Origin: Prochlorococcus sp. AG-402-A08
GTDB taxonomy: Bacteria > Cyanobacteriota > Cyanobacteriia > PCC-6307 > Cyanobiaceae
Assembly: GCA_003279585.1 (NCBI GenBank)
Contig: QCHH01000001.1
Location: 186,001 to 250,000, forward strand
Length of the DNA stretch: 64,000 nucleotides
Direction: 5' to 3'
Shown here: positions 1-9,603 of the stretch, one piece after another
Layout: each line of letters starts with the position of its first letter
How positions within the stretch are numbered: the stretch's first letter is position 1
The notes under the pieces: generated by a model
Told to the model about the DNA's origin: nothing
The model's database searches: none
What the model saw: the letters and a program-made list of their open reading frames with translations, nothing else
Made by a program: the position numbers and the translations under genes

Positions 1-360
1 GCTACTTGCGTTAGTTAAGGATGGAATTATTTTTACTGGCCTTATATTTGCGAAAAGATCCAAGGAGGACCTGAGATTAAGTAAACCTGTCTCAGGCCTT
101 TTTTCTCTGGGTAATTTGTCATACTTTGGGTCTCCTATGGCTGCTAACAAAACAGCATCAGAGTTCTTACATTCTTGAAGGGTTCTATCTGGGAAGGGGA
201 TACCATCTGAATGTATAGCTGATCCACCAAAAGGCATTTCTTTAAATTTGAGTTCAAAACCAAATTTTCTTGAGACTTGGTCAAGGATTGTATGTGTGAC
301 GTTTGTTATCTCTGGACCAATTCCATCACCTGGCAATAATGTTATTTTGTAAGACTTCAT
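1..360 (-). CDS. leuB: 3-isopropylmalate dehydrogenase, N-terminal part (cut by window edge)
   Basis: Catalyses oxidative decarboxylation of 3-isopropylmalate in leucine synthesis (cytosol). Only the first 120 residues lie in the window; the frame is open to base 1. The start is the ATG at 358-360, giving MKSYKITLLPGDGIGPEITN, the characteristic NAD-binding N-terminus of the isocitrate/isopropylmalate dehydrogenase family. A later stretch with LLAAIGDPKYD and PETGLLNLR matches the LeuB substrate and cofactor region. It is followed downstream on the same strand by nothing visible (window edge), and lpxD lies 26 bases upstream, transcribed the same way. Assignment is firm; the C-terminal half cannot be judged. 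Confidence 0.93.
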   Translation of the reverse strand, partial: MKSYKITLLPGDGIGPEITNVTHTILDQVSRKFGFELKFKEMPFGGSAIHSDGIPFPDRTLQECKNSDAVLLAAIGDPKYDKLPREKRPETGLLNLRSSLDLFANIRPVKIIPSLTNASS

Positions 361-386
361 TTGATCTTATAGATTAAGGGAAAAAC

Positions 387-1439
387 TTACCTGGAGTTTC
401 TGCGATCTAATTGACGAATGGCTTTTACTATCTCAGGTAGTTTTTTGAAATTAGCAGAGCATCTCAACCATAGTTTATTGGGCATAGCTGGGAAGCCGCT
501 AACAACCTCTCCTGCCTCAACATTTGATATGATTCCCGTTTTTGAACTGGCTACCACTCCATCTCCAATTTTGACTTTATTACTTACCCCTACTTGTCCG
601 GCTAGAATTACTGCGTCTCCTATCTGAGCTCCTCCAGCAATACCTACTTGAGCAGCCATGGCGCATCCTTTACCGGTAGTAACTCCATGGCCAATTTGAA
701 CTAGGTTGTCAATTTTCGTATCTTCACCAATTATTGTCTCTCCTACCGAAGGCCTATCAATAGTTGATCCGCTACCAATTTCTACTTTGTTTTTTAATAT
801 AACTATTCCCACTTGAGGCATTTTCTTCCATCCATTGGATGTGGGTACGAATCCAAAACCTTCACCACCAATAACTGCATTCGCATTAATTACACATTGG
901 TTTCCAATTATTGATCCAGAATGAATAACACTATTTGCATGAATAAAATTTTTGGCACCAATTCTTACTTTTTTATAGATAACTACGCCTGCGTGAATAA
1001 TAGTCCCAGCTCCAATCTCAGTATTATTTCCAATATAAACATTAGCTCCGATTGAAACTCCAGGGCCAATTTTTACATTATCACCAATTACAGCACTTTT
1101 ATGAATACCCTCTTTTTCTATTTCAGCAGGATAAAGAAACTCTAGTATTTCAGCAAAAGCAATCTTCGGCTCTTTTAGTAGTATCCAATCAACTGTTAGT
1201 TGCTTTACTATTTCAATAATAAAATTATCATCAGCTGGCAATAATAGAGCAGATGCTTTTGTGGTTTTGATGAGATGTTTAAGATTTAATTGACTATTAT
1301 TGTCTAGAAAACTTATATCATTTTCTTTAGCCTTTTCTAAAGAAGCCGCAGTTAAGATGTTTGGATTTTTTTTTATTTTGAAGTCAACAATACCAGATTG
1401 ACTTAGCTTCAGTTTTTCGATGATTTTAGTAAGTTGCAT
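387..1439 (-). CDS. lpxD: UDP-3-O-(3-hydroxyacyl)glucosamine N-acyltransferase
   Basis: Third step of lipid A synthesis: transfers a 3-hydroxyacyl chain from acyl-ACP to the 2-amino group of UDP-3-O-acylglucosamine. The 350-residue protein has an N-terminal uridine-binding domain (about 1-105) followed by a long left-handed beta-helix of hexapeptide repeats (about 110-310) with many I-G-x-x/V-x-I-G units and the conserved GGEGFGF segment near residue 190. ATG start. The length is slightly above the E. coli enzyme (341). It sits between proB and leuB on the same strand, an arrangement I associate with picocyanobacteria. Confidence 0.93.
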   Translation of the reverse strand: MQLTKIIEKLKLSQSGIVDFKIKKNPNILTAASLEKAKENDISFLDNNSQLNLKHLIKTTKASALLLPADDNFIIEIVKQLTVDWILLKEPKIAFAEILEFLYPAEIEKEGIHKSAVIGDNVKIGPGVSIGANVYIGNNTEIGAGTIIHAGVVIYKKVRIGAKNFIHANSVIHSGSIIGNQCVINANAVIGGEGFGFVPTSNGWKKMPQVGIVILKNKVEIGSGSTIDRPSVGETIIGEDTKIDNLVQIGHGVTTGKGCAMAAQVGIAGGAQIGDAVILAGQVGVSNKVKIGDGVVASSKTGIISNVEAGEVVSGFPAMPNKLWLRCSANFKKLPEIVKAIRQLDRRNSR

Positions 1440-1484
1440 GATTTTATTTAATTTGGAAAGTGAAAATTACTATTCTTGTCTGAG

Positions 1485-2567
1485 TTATTCATTGGTTAGG
1501 ACCAGAACATCTCGATGAATCACAAGGGGAGACCCTGACGTCGCTGATTTTGAATTAATTCCTATTTTTATAGCATCACTGCTCATTGAACAAATTCCTT
1601 TGGCAATTACTTCTCCTTTGTTGTTGATAACTTTTACAGGTTGATTAGAAATAAAGTTCCCACTAACTCTTTTTACTCCAACTAATAATAGTGAGGCGCC
1701 TTTATTTTTGATGGCTTGACTAGCACCATCGTCTAAATGTATTTCCCCTACTGGCTTAATTGCATATGACAACCAGCTTTTTCTATTCCCGATAGGGTTT
1801 GGATGAGGGTGGAAAACTGTTCCTATTTTTTTTCCATCAAGTAATTCACCTAAAGTTTCAGGATCTCTGCCATCTGCTAATTGCACTTTTATTCCGCTTT
1901 CAGTGGCGATCTTTGCGGCTGTTAGTTTTGTTTTTATTCCACCAGTCCCCCAAGTTGTTTGTTCATTTGTTAACTCTAATTTATTTAATTCCTTTGAATT
2001 AGTTATATCTTTAATTGGTTTTGCTTTATTGTTGGTTTTAGGGTCAGAGGAGTATAGATGGTCAATGTCAGTTAACAATATTAGTTGATCAGCAGATATT
2101 GCTGTTGCAACTAATGCAGATAAAGTATCATTATCTCCATATTTTAACTCTTCATCTGAGGTTATATCATTTTCATTTACTATTGGAATAACATCCCATT
2201 CAATCAATCTTTTTAATGTTTGAGAAGCAGACTTATAACTACTTCTTGATCCCAATTCTGATCTAGTTAATAATATTTGTGCAACTTTATATCCAAACTT
2301 ACTCATAGCCTTTTCATACAAAGCCATTAAATGAAGTTGACCTATTGCGGCAGATGCTTGTAACGATATAATCTCTTGAGGCTTTAATTTGAATCTCATT
2401 TTATGACAACCAAGTCCTACTGCACCACTAGAAACCAATATAACTTTGTCTCCATTTCTTTGAGATCTTGATATGTACGAACAATAATTGTTAATGATAT
2501 CAAAAGTAGTATATTTATCGTTTCCTCTCAGAAGGCTTGTACCAATTTTGATTACCCAGGTTGTCAT
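1485..2567 (-). CDS. proB: Glutamate 5-kinase
   Basis: First step of proline synthesis, phosphorylating L-glutamate with ATP. The N-terminus [12 protein letters not shown] and the downstream [10 protein letters not shown] are the amino-acid-kinase phosphate and glutamate loops. [20 protein letters not shown] (about 147-166) is the glutamate-binding segment, and [12 protein letters not shown] follows. A C-terminal PUA domain occupies about 270-355; total length of 360 fits PUA-containing ProB. The ATG start overlaps the stop of the upstream HAD gene by four bases (ATGA), so the two are probably translationally coupled. Confidence 0.95.
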   Translation of the reverse strand: MTTWVIKIGTSLLRGNDKYTTFDIINNYCSYISRSQRNGDKVILVSSGAVGLGCHKMRFKLKPQEIISLQASAAIGQLHLMALYEKAMSKFGYKVAQILLTRSELGSRSSYKSASQTLKRLIEWDVIPIVNENDITSDEELKYGDNDTLSALVATAISADQLILLTDIDHLYSSDPKTNNKAKPIKDITNSKELNKLELTNEQTTWGTGGIKTKLTAAKIATESGIKVQLADGRDPETLGELLDGKKIGTVFHPHPNPIGNRKSWLSYAIKPVGEIHLDDGASQAIKNKGASLLLVGVKRVSGNFISNQPVKVINNKGEVIAKGICSMSSDAIKIGINSKSATSGSPLVIHRDVLVLTNE

Positions 2568-3076
2568 GAAAAATCTCCAGTTATGATTCTTGCTATGTAT
2601 CTTTCAAAGGATTGAAACTTATTTTGTTCAATTCTTTTCCCATAATAATCTACTGAATCTACCAATATTGTATACATTCCTAATCTATTGCCTACAAGAA
2701 TATCTGTAAAAACTCTATCTCCAATTATTGCTATTTGTTTAGATGAATAAGGAATTTTGTCTATAACCTTCTTTAATTTTCCTTTACTTGGTTTGCTACC
2801 AGAGTATGTGTATTCTAAATTTAATTGATCAGCAATTAATTTTATTCTTTTTTTAGATGGGTTGTTACTGAACAAGTAGGTATAAAAGTATTTTTTGGAG
2901 TTTTGAATCCAATTTTTTATATCATTTGACAGAACTGGATTGTTCCCAGATATTAATGTTCCATCTACATCAATTATTAATGCTTTGAGATTTTTTGATA
3001 ATAAATCATTTATTGTGATTTTTGAAATTTTATCGTTTACTTTCCAACTTGGATTAAGTAATGCTTTTATGTTTAT
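2564..3076 (-). CDS. YqeG-family HAD (class IIIA) phosphatase with non-canonical start
   Basis: Predicted haloacid-dehalogenase phosphatase of the YqeG family, cytosolic, substrate unknown. The nucleophile motif IIDVDGTL lies near residue 35 and the motif-III/IV region [20 protein letters not shown] near residue 115. The N-terminal LLNPSW is also family-like. No ATG, GTG or TTG occurs in frame between the upstream in-frame stop (3095-3097) and the DVDGT motif. The first canonical codon, a TTG at 2875, would remove the catalytic Asp. I place the start at the ATA (3074-3076) that overlaps the TAA of the upstream gene as ATAA; ATC at 3082 or ATT at 3085 are alternatives, the ATT lying just after GAGGAGAGAG. 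The length (170) fits the family. The stop overlaps proB. Confidence 0.8.
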   Translation of the reverse strand: MNIKALLNPSWKVNDKISKITINDLLSKNLKALIIDVDGTLISGNNPVLSNDIKNWIQNSKKYFYTYLFSNNPSKKRIKLIADQLNLEYTYSGSKPSKGKLKKVIDKIPYSSKQIAIIGDRVFTDILVGNRLGMYTILVDSVDYYGKRIEQNKFQSFERYIARIITGDFS

Positions 3077-3609
3077 TCGGATAATTCTCTCTCCTCAAGC
3101 TCAGCTTCAATTCCTGATTGTATCTTGTCAAACTCTTCTCCTTCAACAAGTTTTACTTCGCCATTTTCTAGCTTTCCGACTATGAAGAAGGGGTCAAGCG
3201 GTATGTATAGACCGTACTCATTATTTTCAACTCTAAAATTGACTAGAAGTTCATAAGTTTCCGATTCGTCATCAATGTCTTCTTCTTCAATTTCTTCTGG
3301 CTCGGGTTCATCTAATTCGCCAGAGACTGTAAGAGTGATTGCTGAGCGAACAAGTCTAAGATCATGTTCTTGAAGTACAACATCGGCTACTTCTAGTATT
3401 GGCTCATTCTTTTCAATTGTTTCTATTAACTTGGGATCTTGATCATCAATTAATTGAAACAGAGATACTGGTGTGTCCACAGGTGTTAATAGGGCATATT
3501 CATTACCTTCTAGAGGGACTATTTGTTCAAGAAAACATAGGAGATCTGAACCTTGAGAATCTTTAACTAAAAGTGTAGGTACTTCGTCGTTTTTATTTGA
3601 TGTTGACAT
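3073..3609 (-). CDS. DUF3727 domain protein (cyanobacteria/plastid family)
   Basis: The 178-residue acidic protein resembles the DUF3727 family, found in cyanobacteria and chloroplasts, with a DUF1292-like N-terminal half (VPTLLVKDSQGSDLLCFLEQ) and a second half starting near residue 115 (YELLVNFRVENNEYGLYIPL). A glutamate-rich linker near residues 98-113 separates the two. Function is not established to my knowledge. ATG start. It is the first gene of an apparently coupled trio with the HAD phosphatase and proB, overlapping the next gene at its stop codon. Confidence 0.8.
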   Translation of the reverse strand: MSTSNKNDEVPTLLVKDSQGSDLLCFLEQIVPLEGNEYALLTPVDTPVSLFQLIDDQDPKLIETIEKNEPILEVADVVLQEHDLRLVRSAITLTVSGELDEPEPEEIEEEDIDDESETYELLVNFRVENNEYGLYIPLDPFFIVGKLENGEVKLVEGEEFDKIQSGIEAELEERELSE

Positions 3610-3673
3610 AGGTGAGTTTTTATTAGTCAGTATCTGGTTTTATTTGATTATGTTTTTACATCATATTCAAAAT

Positions 3674-4108
3674 TTAATTTGAGTCATCAAGATTAGGTCC
3701 CTCAATAAGCCATTGTTGTAAAAGTATAGCGGCAGATGCACTATCAATTTTTCCGCTCTTGTCTCTTATTAAAGAGAACTTCTCCTTAGCCTCAATGGTT
3801 GAACAATGTTCATTGATAAAAACCACAGGCAGTTTTAAACATTTTGCTAATTTAAACCCATATTTTTTACATCGAATAGATTGATTAGTTTCTTTGCCGT
3901 GCATATCAAGAGGATTCCCAATAATTAACCCTTTAACTTTTCGGTCAAAACATATTTTCCCAAATTCTTTAAGATCCTGCTCAAAGCTATTTCTAAAAAT
4001 AGCAGGGAGATGAGTTATTGAGATTCCAAGTGGGTCACAACCTGCGATACCTATTCTTTTATTTCCAATATCAAGACTTAGCACTGAACAGGGTTTTGGT
4101 TGAATCAT
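3674..4108 (-). CDS. ruvX: Holliday junction resolvase-like nuclease (YqgF/RuvX)
   Basis: YqgF/RuvX family RNase-H-fold nuclease implicated in 16S rRNA 5'-end maturation and/or Holliday junction processing. [20 protein letters not shown] (about 9-28) carries the first catalytic Asp in the D-x-G-x-K/R-R-x-G motif. [13 protein letters not shown] (about 61) and [13 protein letters not shown] (about 94) are the second and third family motifs, and [18 protein letters not shown] holds the last acidic residue. The length of 144 is normal. The ATG overlaps the stop of the upstream gene by four bases. Confidence 0.9.
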   Translation of the reverse strand: MIQPKPCSVLSLDIGNKRIGIAGCDPLGISITHLPAIFRNSFEQDLKEFGKICFDRKVKGLIIGNPLDMHGKETNQSIRCKKYGFKLAKCLKLPVVFINEHCSTIEAKEKFSLIRDKSGKIDSASAAILLQQWLIEGPNLDDSN

Positions 4109-5142
4109 TTATTTTTTTCAATTTGAATAGTTGAGGGTAATTCGGGTTGTTGTTGTAGATTTCCTACTAGATTAGTTAATATTTCAGTTTCGATAGATTT
4201 TAATTTATATCCATTTTGCCTTTTCCAAACACTTCTTCCTAGAAGAACTCTTTCTTCTGTTATTTCCCAGCTATTTTTATATAAAATGTCATTCAACTTA
4301 TTGTCTTCACTTGTGGTCTCTATGTAACACTTGCTTTGACCAGTTTTCATATTATTAATTCTTTGAGGAATAGATTGATTTAGTCTTTCATCCCATGCTA
4401 ATCCTCTTATTAGCTCTAATGAATAATTATATTGGGGGCAAACCGATGGTATTAACCCTGCGATAATATTATTTTCCTTTGATTTGATAACGCCAGTTAA
4501 TGTATTTCTTTTTTCATATATATCATTCCACTGCCTATCAAAAATCGACCTAAAGTTAATTGACTCCCTAGCTTGTTCAAGTCTCCATATCTGTTGGCTA
4601 TTTTCTTCATTTAGTTTTTCCCAGATAAAATTTTCTTTATATTCATTCTTTTTATATTTAATCCCCTCTTTCCTATTCCAATACTTTATTATTCTTAGTG
4701 GCTGGAAACCAGATTGTCTTATTACTGATAAGTTTTGATTGTCATTTGTATTTATAGAAATTAAAAAACTTTGAGAATTAATATTGCTTTCGTAAATAAC
4801 TTTTCTTAATAAATTCTGCAATAAGTTATAACGACTAAAGGATATTGATTCCCCTATAAAGTATGGTTCAGAGATTGACCAACAAGTACCTCTCCGATTA
4901 ATTGGAGTAGCTAAAATATATGCAATTATATTATCTCTCTCTACTGCTACCAAGCATGTTGAGTTCCTAGTAGGAAATAAATTAGTAAAACTAGATTCTA
5001 ATGATGAAAACCATTTTTTGCATAATAGAATTTGAAATATTCCAAGGTATTTAGAATTACTGTTAGCTCTAAGCAGGGATAAATGCTTGAGCTTAAGTGG
5101 CTCAATTAAAAGATCTGAAGGTAATGCTTCATTATTTTTCAT
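4105..5142 (-). CDS. GNAT-like N-acetyltransferase, conserved cyanobacterial hypothetical
   Basis: The 345-residue protein has an N-terminal region with GNAT-like character: [16 protein letters not shown] (about 11-26) resembles the opening strand, and [20 protein letters not shown] (about 64-83) resembles the beta2-beta4 region. A second, less clear half follows. The acetyl-CoA loop (Q/R-x-x-G-x-G/A) is not recognisable, so activity is uncertain. It is stop/start coupled to ruvX. I infer a GNAT-superfamily fold; the substrate is unknown. Confidence 0.6.
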   Translation of the reverse strand: MKNNEALPSDLLIEPLKLKHLSLLRANSNSKYLGIFQILLCKKWFSSLESSFTNLFPTRNSTCLVAVERDNIIAYILATPINRRGTCWSISEPYFIGESISFSRYNLLQNLLRKVIYESNINSQSFLISINTNDNQNLSVIRQSGFQPLRIIKYWNRKEGIKYKKNEYKENFIWEKLNEENSQQIWRLEQARESINFRSIFDRQWNDIYEKRNTLTGVIKSKENNIIAGLIPSVCPQYNYSLELIRGLAWDERLNQSIPQRINNMKTGQSKCYIETTSEDNKLNDILYKNSWEITEERVLLGRSVWKRQNGYKLKSIETEILTNLVGNLQQQPELPSTIQIEKNK

Positions 5143-5180
5143 TTAAGTATTTTATTATATTTTCAACTTTCATGCGACTC

Positions 5181-6326
5181 CTAACTTAATTCATCTGACC
5201 TGATGAGTACTAGTGGTGTTTGTTGGTTAGCATTACCCGCCGGATTTGATGACAAAGCTCTTTTAATTGTTTCAGCATTATTATCATTATTAGTTGATAG
5301 GATTTTAACTTTTCCTAGATCATTTACATCTACAACAGCCACATTAATGTTCAAGACTTTTGCAGCTTTAATGCAAAAAGTTTGGGTATCTTTAGGTCCT
5401 AAAACTATACTTTTATCATAGGGTGGTGTTGTACCAGTAATGTCGTCGATCAATCTTGCTTGTTCACCTGCTAGACGATAAAACATACCTCTAACACCAA
5501 AGAATTTAAATATCCCTCCAATTAACCATGAAATTATTACGCGTGTTGGGCCAGAAATATTTATTAGTGTTTGCATTCCGTAAGCCGTGGCTAAACTACT
5601 CGTCGGGTGAAATCCTTTGCAAATTAACCTAGAAATTAGATTTGCATTAACGTTTCTATAATCTATATATCTTCCTTGCATTACTGCTAAGGGTGACTCT
5701 CCAATTGTAAGGATATCTGTAGGTGAGCAATTTACTGGCATGTAGGATTTTAATATTCCAATAGGATCATCTAAACTACCAAGAAGATGAGTTTTAATAG
5801 GATCTATTGAATTAGTTTTAGAAGAATTTACTTCGGATATTTCTAGAAAGTTAGGCAATGCAAAACCATCGAAACGTTTGAAATAACCAAATGGTCCGTA
5901 ATTGCCCCATTCTATATCTAGCCATAAACATTTAATCTTATTTAGGGCTGTATTTTGAATCTCATATTCAATTTCAATTTCAACAAATGTCGACTTTTTT
6001 GCCTTTAATATATATGTAGACCAATAGTCATTTTCTTGTTCTTCTTCATCTGGATGCAGTGGTTTGATTTTTGTATTAATCTTTATTATCTCGTTTGTAG
6101 ATATACCAATTAACTGAGGATTAACATTAAAAGAGGGAATCATAACCTCCATTCTCTTCTTTAAATTGGTAATTTCAACCAAAGTAATATATTTATGATT
6201 AGAATCTAGTATGATTTTTTTAAATTTTTTGGGTTTAAGAACTAATGGTGAATTTTGTCTTAAATAATGATTTATTTCAATCAGAAAAAATATGAATATT
6301 ATGAAGAATAGAGAATTTAAAAGCAT
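5181..6326 (-). CDS. F420-0:gamma-glutamyl ligase-like membrane-anchored protein
   Basis: The 381-residue protein begins with a hydrophobic segment (residues 2-18). Its C-terminal two thirds resemble CofE-type F420-0:L-glutamate ligases: TDILTIGESPLAVMQGRYID (about 204-223) matches the family's aerobic-ligase loop, and TGTTPPYDKSIVLGPKDT (about 297-314) and INVAVVDVNDLG (about 327) follow in family order. Members are widespread in cyanobacteria, and Prochlorococcus is not known to make F420, so the substrate is probably something else; this is inference. ATG start; the gene stands between two other envelope/lumen-type genes on the minus strand. Confidence 0.7.
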   Translation of the reverse strand: MLLNSLFFIIFIFFLIEINHYLRQNSPLVLKPKKFKKIILDSNHKYITLVEITNLKKRMEVMIPSFNVNPQLIGISTNEIIKINTKIKPLHPDEEEQENDYWSTYILKAKKSTFVEIEIEYEIQNTALNKIKCLWLDIEWGNYGPFGYFKRFDGFALPNFLEISEVNSSKTNSIDPIKTHLLGSLDDPIGILKSYMPVNCSPTDILTIGESPLAVMQGRYIDYRNVNANLISRLICKGFHPTSSLATAYGMQTLINISGPTRVIISWLIGGIFKFFGVRGMFYRLAGEQARLIDDITGTTPPYDKSIVLGPKDTQTFCIKAAKVLNINVAVVDVNDLGKVKILSTNNDNNAETIKRALSSNPAGNANQQTPLVLIRSDELS

Positions 6327-6383
6327 TTTTTAAAGAAAATATTTGATAATTTAATTAAAATCTATAGTAATTTTATTACATTT

Positions 6384-6941
6384 TTAGCTGCCTCTAGGTT
6401 TAGTATAACCATCTTTAGAGGGCTCACTATTGTATTCGTTAAAACTTTTGACTGTTAGATCAAAATCAGGTTTCTTTAGACCTGTTGCTTTAGTTATTGC
6501 ATCATTAATTTCATCGAACGATACTTGACCTTCTGCATCTAGTAGAATATTACCTTTTCCATCAAGAATCACCGTCTGAGGTATCTTCCCATGCCAATAA
6601 TATCCCGGGTCCTCAAAAGTTTTCTTGTCATCATTGTCTAATTCATCGATTGATAGAGGAATTAAATCAACAGATGAGCTCCACAATAACTTAATACCTG
6701 AAACTACAGGCGCAAATTGTTTACTAGTAGCACTATCGTCTAAATAGAAAACTAAAACACTTGTTCTTTCGTTCTTTAATGATTCTGATAATGTGCTGGG
6801 AGGTGGTACTAATGATCCGTTACCGGCATATATTGGGTATATATTTCCATCATAACTATTAGTATCTCTAGCAGAATATACTGGATTAACAAATAGAAAA
6901 AAAAGTAGAAGTAGTGAGGAGAATATTCTAAACAAAATCAA
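6384..6941 (-). CDS. Exported thioredoxin-fold protein lacking active-site cysteines
   Basis: A signal peptide (residues 1-23, hydrophobic core LLLLFFLFV, cleavage likely after VYS-A) suggests export to the thylakoid lumen or periplasm. The mature part has a thioredoxin-like pattern: SVLVFYLDDSATSKQFAPVV (about 61-80) stands where WCxxC would be, and GKIPQTVILDGKGNILLDAEG supplies the cis-Pro strand. The cysteine positions read S-A-T-S, so it cannot be a classical disulfide oxidoreductase. A TTG start is inferred because it gives a complete signal peptide. Function unknown. Confidence 0.7.
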   Translation of the reverse strand: MILFRIFSSLLLLFFLFVNPVYSARDTNSYDGNIYPIYAGNGSLVPPPSTLSESLKNERTSVLVFYLDDSATSKQFAPVVSGIKLLWSSSVDLIPLSIDELDNDDKKTFEDPGYYWHGKIPQTVILDGKGNILLDAEGQVSFDEINDAITKATGLKKPDFDLTVKSFNEYNSEPSKDGYTKPRGS

Positions 6942-7009
6942 TGTAAAATAATAATTTTTTAAATTCTAAAGTCATAAAGCTAATCTAGCTATATTTATTA
7001 ATAAATAAA

Positions 7010-8641
7010 TTATCCTTTGGATAGATTTCTCCCCATACCTTGGGCTATACCTCTACCAATTAATCCTATAGATCTTCCGACAACTTTTGTGAGAATTAAA
7101 ACTATTAAATCACCTAAGTATTGGATTATTGCCTGTAATTGTGGAGCTAAAGCATCTCTTAATTCAATTATAAATGCTATTTGTCTTTGGGCCCAGTCTA
7201 ATTTCTTTAATTCATCATCTCTAGGTTCAAGGATGATAATCTTTTCAATTTTATTATTTTTTACTGTATAATACAACCTCTTGCTTTCGTATAATCTAAC
7301 GGGCTTTTTGAATAGATTTTGAAGTTGATTATTTGTATTGATATGATTTCTTTTACGTTCTAGTTCCCTTGTTGAAACTAATTCTTTATTTAAAAAGTAT
7401 TTACGTAATTCAGGCCATTCAGAACATGAAGATATAATCTCTTCACTAACTATTTCAGCTGTCCTGAATATCCAATTTAGAATAAATGTTTCTAATTGAA
7501 TAATAGATCGAGGATCTTCTATTGATAAATATTCTCCATCGATGAGAATAGGCTTATTATTTATTATTGGATCTATTATTAAAGAAATTGAAGGTAGTTC
7601 ATCATCAAGTGTTCCAAGCTCTGCGTTATGAACTAGAAAGTCTGAAATAAAAACGTCAACACCATTCTTTTTCAGGCGATCATATGAATCTATGAAATTG
7701 CGCAATGAATTAGCGCGTAATTCAGGAGTGATTGATTGTAAAATCTCATCAAACTCTTTTTCACTATTATTGTTTGAATCAAGTTTGTTGATAATAATTG
7801 AAAATTCTTTCAGAATGGTTTTCAAGAGATTACTTCGTTTGCTTATATTTAATGAATAAAGAGCTGCTAGGTCGTCAGTAGAATTTAATAGGTCATCTTG
7901 AAGTCTCTCCTTTACTCGTTTATGAATTACATTCCATAACTCATTAGCTGAGCTATTCTTTATTGTTATATCTGTACTATATTTGTTAATTAGATTTATA
8001 TTTTTATTGAGAGTATTTTTAATTGGTGACTCTATTAAAACCTCTAGCGGGCCCCATAACCAGATGATTAATCTCTTTGCTATTAATAGCTCTCTTCTTC
8101 TACCTAGTAGTATAAAAAGATATAATGTATTTATTGATTCCTTACCTATCATATGATTTATCATATGTAAATCTTTATTTATTTGTGATAAACCACTAGT
8201 TAATAACCAATGTCCTAATCCATATGAATTATGAATTGAGTTTGCATTATAATTTGTTTCATTATTAATTTTAAATACTCTGCCGCCCCCAAGCAATATA
8301 TTGATTGTATCCTTTAAAAGTTCAACAGTAGGATCTTGAATAACTCCTTCACTGCCAAAGGTCATCAAATCGGCAGAGGATAATTTAATGCTTTTTGGTA
8401 TTACTATTAAAATAGGAGATTGATGCCATCTTTCTTTTAACTTAAGAATTTCTAGTTTGATTGAGTTTGAGAGTTCTACTTCTTCAAGGCAAAATAGAAT
8501 AAGTTTAGGTAACCCAATTATATCTTTTTTGTCTAGGATTATTTCTAAATTATTATCTTGCGATGTTAGCTGTAAAGCCAATGATTCGCCCAATAGTGAA
8601 GGCGCTATCATTAAAATTTGTTTTGGTCTTTCTTCTATCAA
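7010..8641 (-). CDS. DUF3685 (Ycf55-like) protein with degenerate receiver-like N-terminus
   Basis: The 543-residue protein has an N-terminal 120-residue alpha/beta domain arranged like a response-regulator receiver (ILMIAPSLLGESLALQL at the start, LILFCLEE where the phospho-Asp strand should be, PILIVIPKS and GSEGVIQDPTVELLKDTI later). The phospho-accepting Asp is absent. The C-terminal part (about 320-540) fits DUF3685, found in cyanobacteria and, as Ycf55, in red-lineage plastids. The start is a TTG at 8639-8641. Function unknown; the next gene downstream is the exported thioredoxin-fold protein. Confidence 0.65.
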   Translation of the reverse strand: MIEERPKQILMIAPSLLGESLALQLTSQDNNLEIILDKKDIIGLPKLILFCLEEVELSNSIKLEILKLKERWHQSPILIVIPKSIKLSSADLMTFGSEGVIQDPTVELLKDTINILLGGGRVFKINNETNYNANSIHNSYGLGHWLLTSGLSQINKDLHMINHMIGKESINTLYLFILLGRRRELLIAKRLIIWLWGPLEVLIESPIKNTLNKNINLINKYSTDITIKNSSANELWNVIHKRVKERLQDDLLNSTDDLAALYSLNISKRSNLLKTILKEFSIIINKLDSNNNSEKEFDEILQSITPELRANSLRNFIDSYDRLKKNGVDVFISDFLVHNAELGTLDDELPSISLIIDPIINNKPILIDGEYLSIEDPRSIIQLETFILNWIFRTAEIVSEEIISSCSEWPELRKYFLNKELVSTRELERKRNHINTNNQLQNLFKKPVRLYESKRLYYTVKNNKIEKIIILEPRDDELKKLDWAQRQIAFIIELRDALAPQLQAIIQYLGDLIVLILTKVVGRSIGLIGRGIAQGMGRNLSKG

Positions 8642-8739
8642 GTTGAATTCTAGAAACTATCCTTTTTAAGATAACTTGATTTAAAAATACTTCCAGCCCT
8701 ATCCCATAAATTCAAAAGACCAATAGTATTTTCTAAATG

Positions 8740-9510
8740 TTAGGCAAGAAATTTATCTTTATCATTAAATGAATCTTGAATAAGAAGATTTTTTAGAGTT
8801 AATATCGCTTCTTTTAAATCTATTGAGCCGTCATATAATGCTCTGCCAACGATTATTCCTTTAATACCTTCATTCTCGAAATCTGCTAGGGAAATTAAAT
8901 CAGCTATTGAGCCTATCCCTCCTGATGCAATTACTGGATTAATACTTATCTCGGCTATCTCTCTCAAAGCTTGAACATTCGGTCCTTTTAGAGTGCCATC
9001 AGTTGCAATGTCAGTTGATATGATTGCGGCTAATTCAAGATCGTTAAGTTGTTTTGCTAAGTCTAGAGAAGATATTTCGCTTTGTTTTAGCCAACCTCGA
9101 GTTGCTACCATTCCCTCTTTGGCATCAATACCTACTGCAACTCTTTGTGGATATGCTTTAGCTAGATTTTTAACTAATTCAGGTTTCTCTATCGCAATTG
9201 TACCTAAAATAATTCTGTCTATTCCAATTTCGAATAACTCTTTTGCACGATCAATGCTCCTAATTCCTCCTCCAAGTTGAATGGGTATTGTAATCGATTT
9301 TTTTATTTCCTTTATTGTTAGATCATTTATCGGCTCACCAGTCTTAGCACCATCAAGATCTACAAGATGTAGTCGTTTTGCTCCCTGGCTTTCCCAAATC
9401 AGAGCTTGTTTTACAGGATCACTATTGAACTTAGTAACTTCATTGTAATTTCCTTGATTTAATCGAACACATTTACCATTGAGTAGATCTATTGCAGGTA
9501 TGATTTCCAT
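8740..9510 (-). CDS. hisA: Phosphoribosylformimino-5-aminoimidazole carboxamide ribotide isomerase
   Basis: The fourth histidine-pathway enzyme, an Amadori isomerase with a TIM barrel. MEIIPAIDLLNGKCVRLNQG carries the catalytic Asp and the conserved K-C-V-R-L. IQLGGGIRS (about 77) and VIASGGIGS (about 195) are the two phosphate-binding loops, and ISTDIATDGTLKGPN holds the second catalytic Asp. I choose the ATG at 9508-9510 over the TTG one codon upstream. The length of 256 is typical. A separate CSP41-like gene diverges 93 bases away. Confidence 0.95.
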   Translation of the reverse strand: MEIIPAIDLLNGKCVRLNQGNYNEVTKFNSDPVKQALIWESQGAKRLHLVDLDGAKTGEPINDLTIKEIKKSITIPIQLGGGIRSIDRAKELFEIGIDRIILGTIAIEKPELVKNLAKAYPQRVAVGIDAKEGMVATRGWLKQSEISSLDLAKQLNDLELAAIISTDIATDGTLKGPNVQALREIAEISINPVIASGGIGSIADLISLADFENEGIKGIIVGRALYDGSIDLKEAILTLKNLLIQDSFNDKDKFLA

Positions 9511-9603
9511 CAAGAAAAAAATTATTACTATTCATCTAACATCATTTATGCGGCTTCAGGAGATTATCTATAGGCTTTAATATAATTTTTTTAATAAAGT
9601 ATC

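Noticed and set aside
69..96. Inverted repeat CCTGAGA/TCTCAGG inside leuB
   Set aside because: It is in coding sequence with conserved protein motifs and a loop of 13-14 bases; codon choice explains it.
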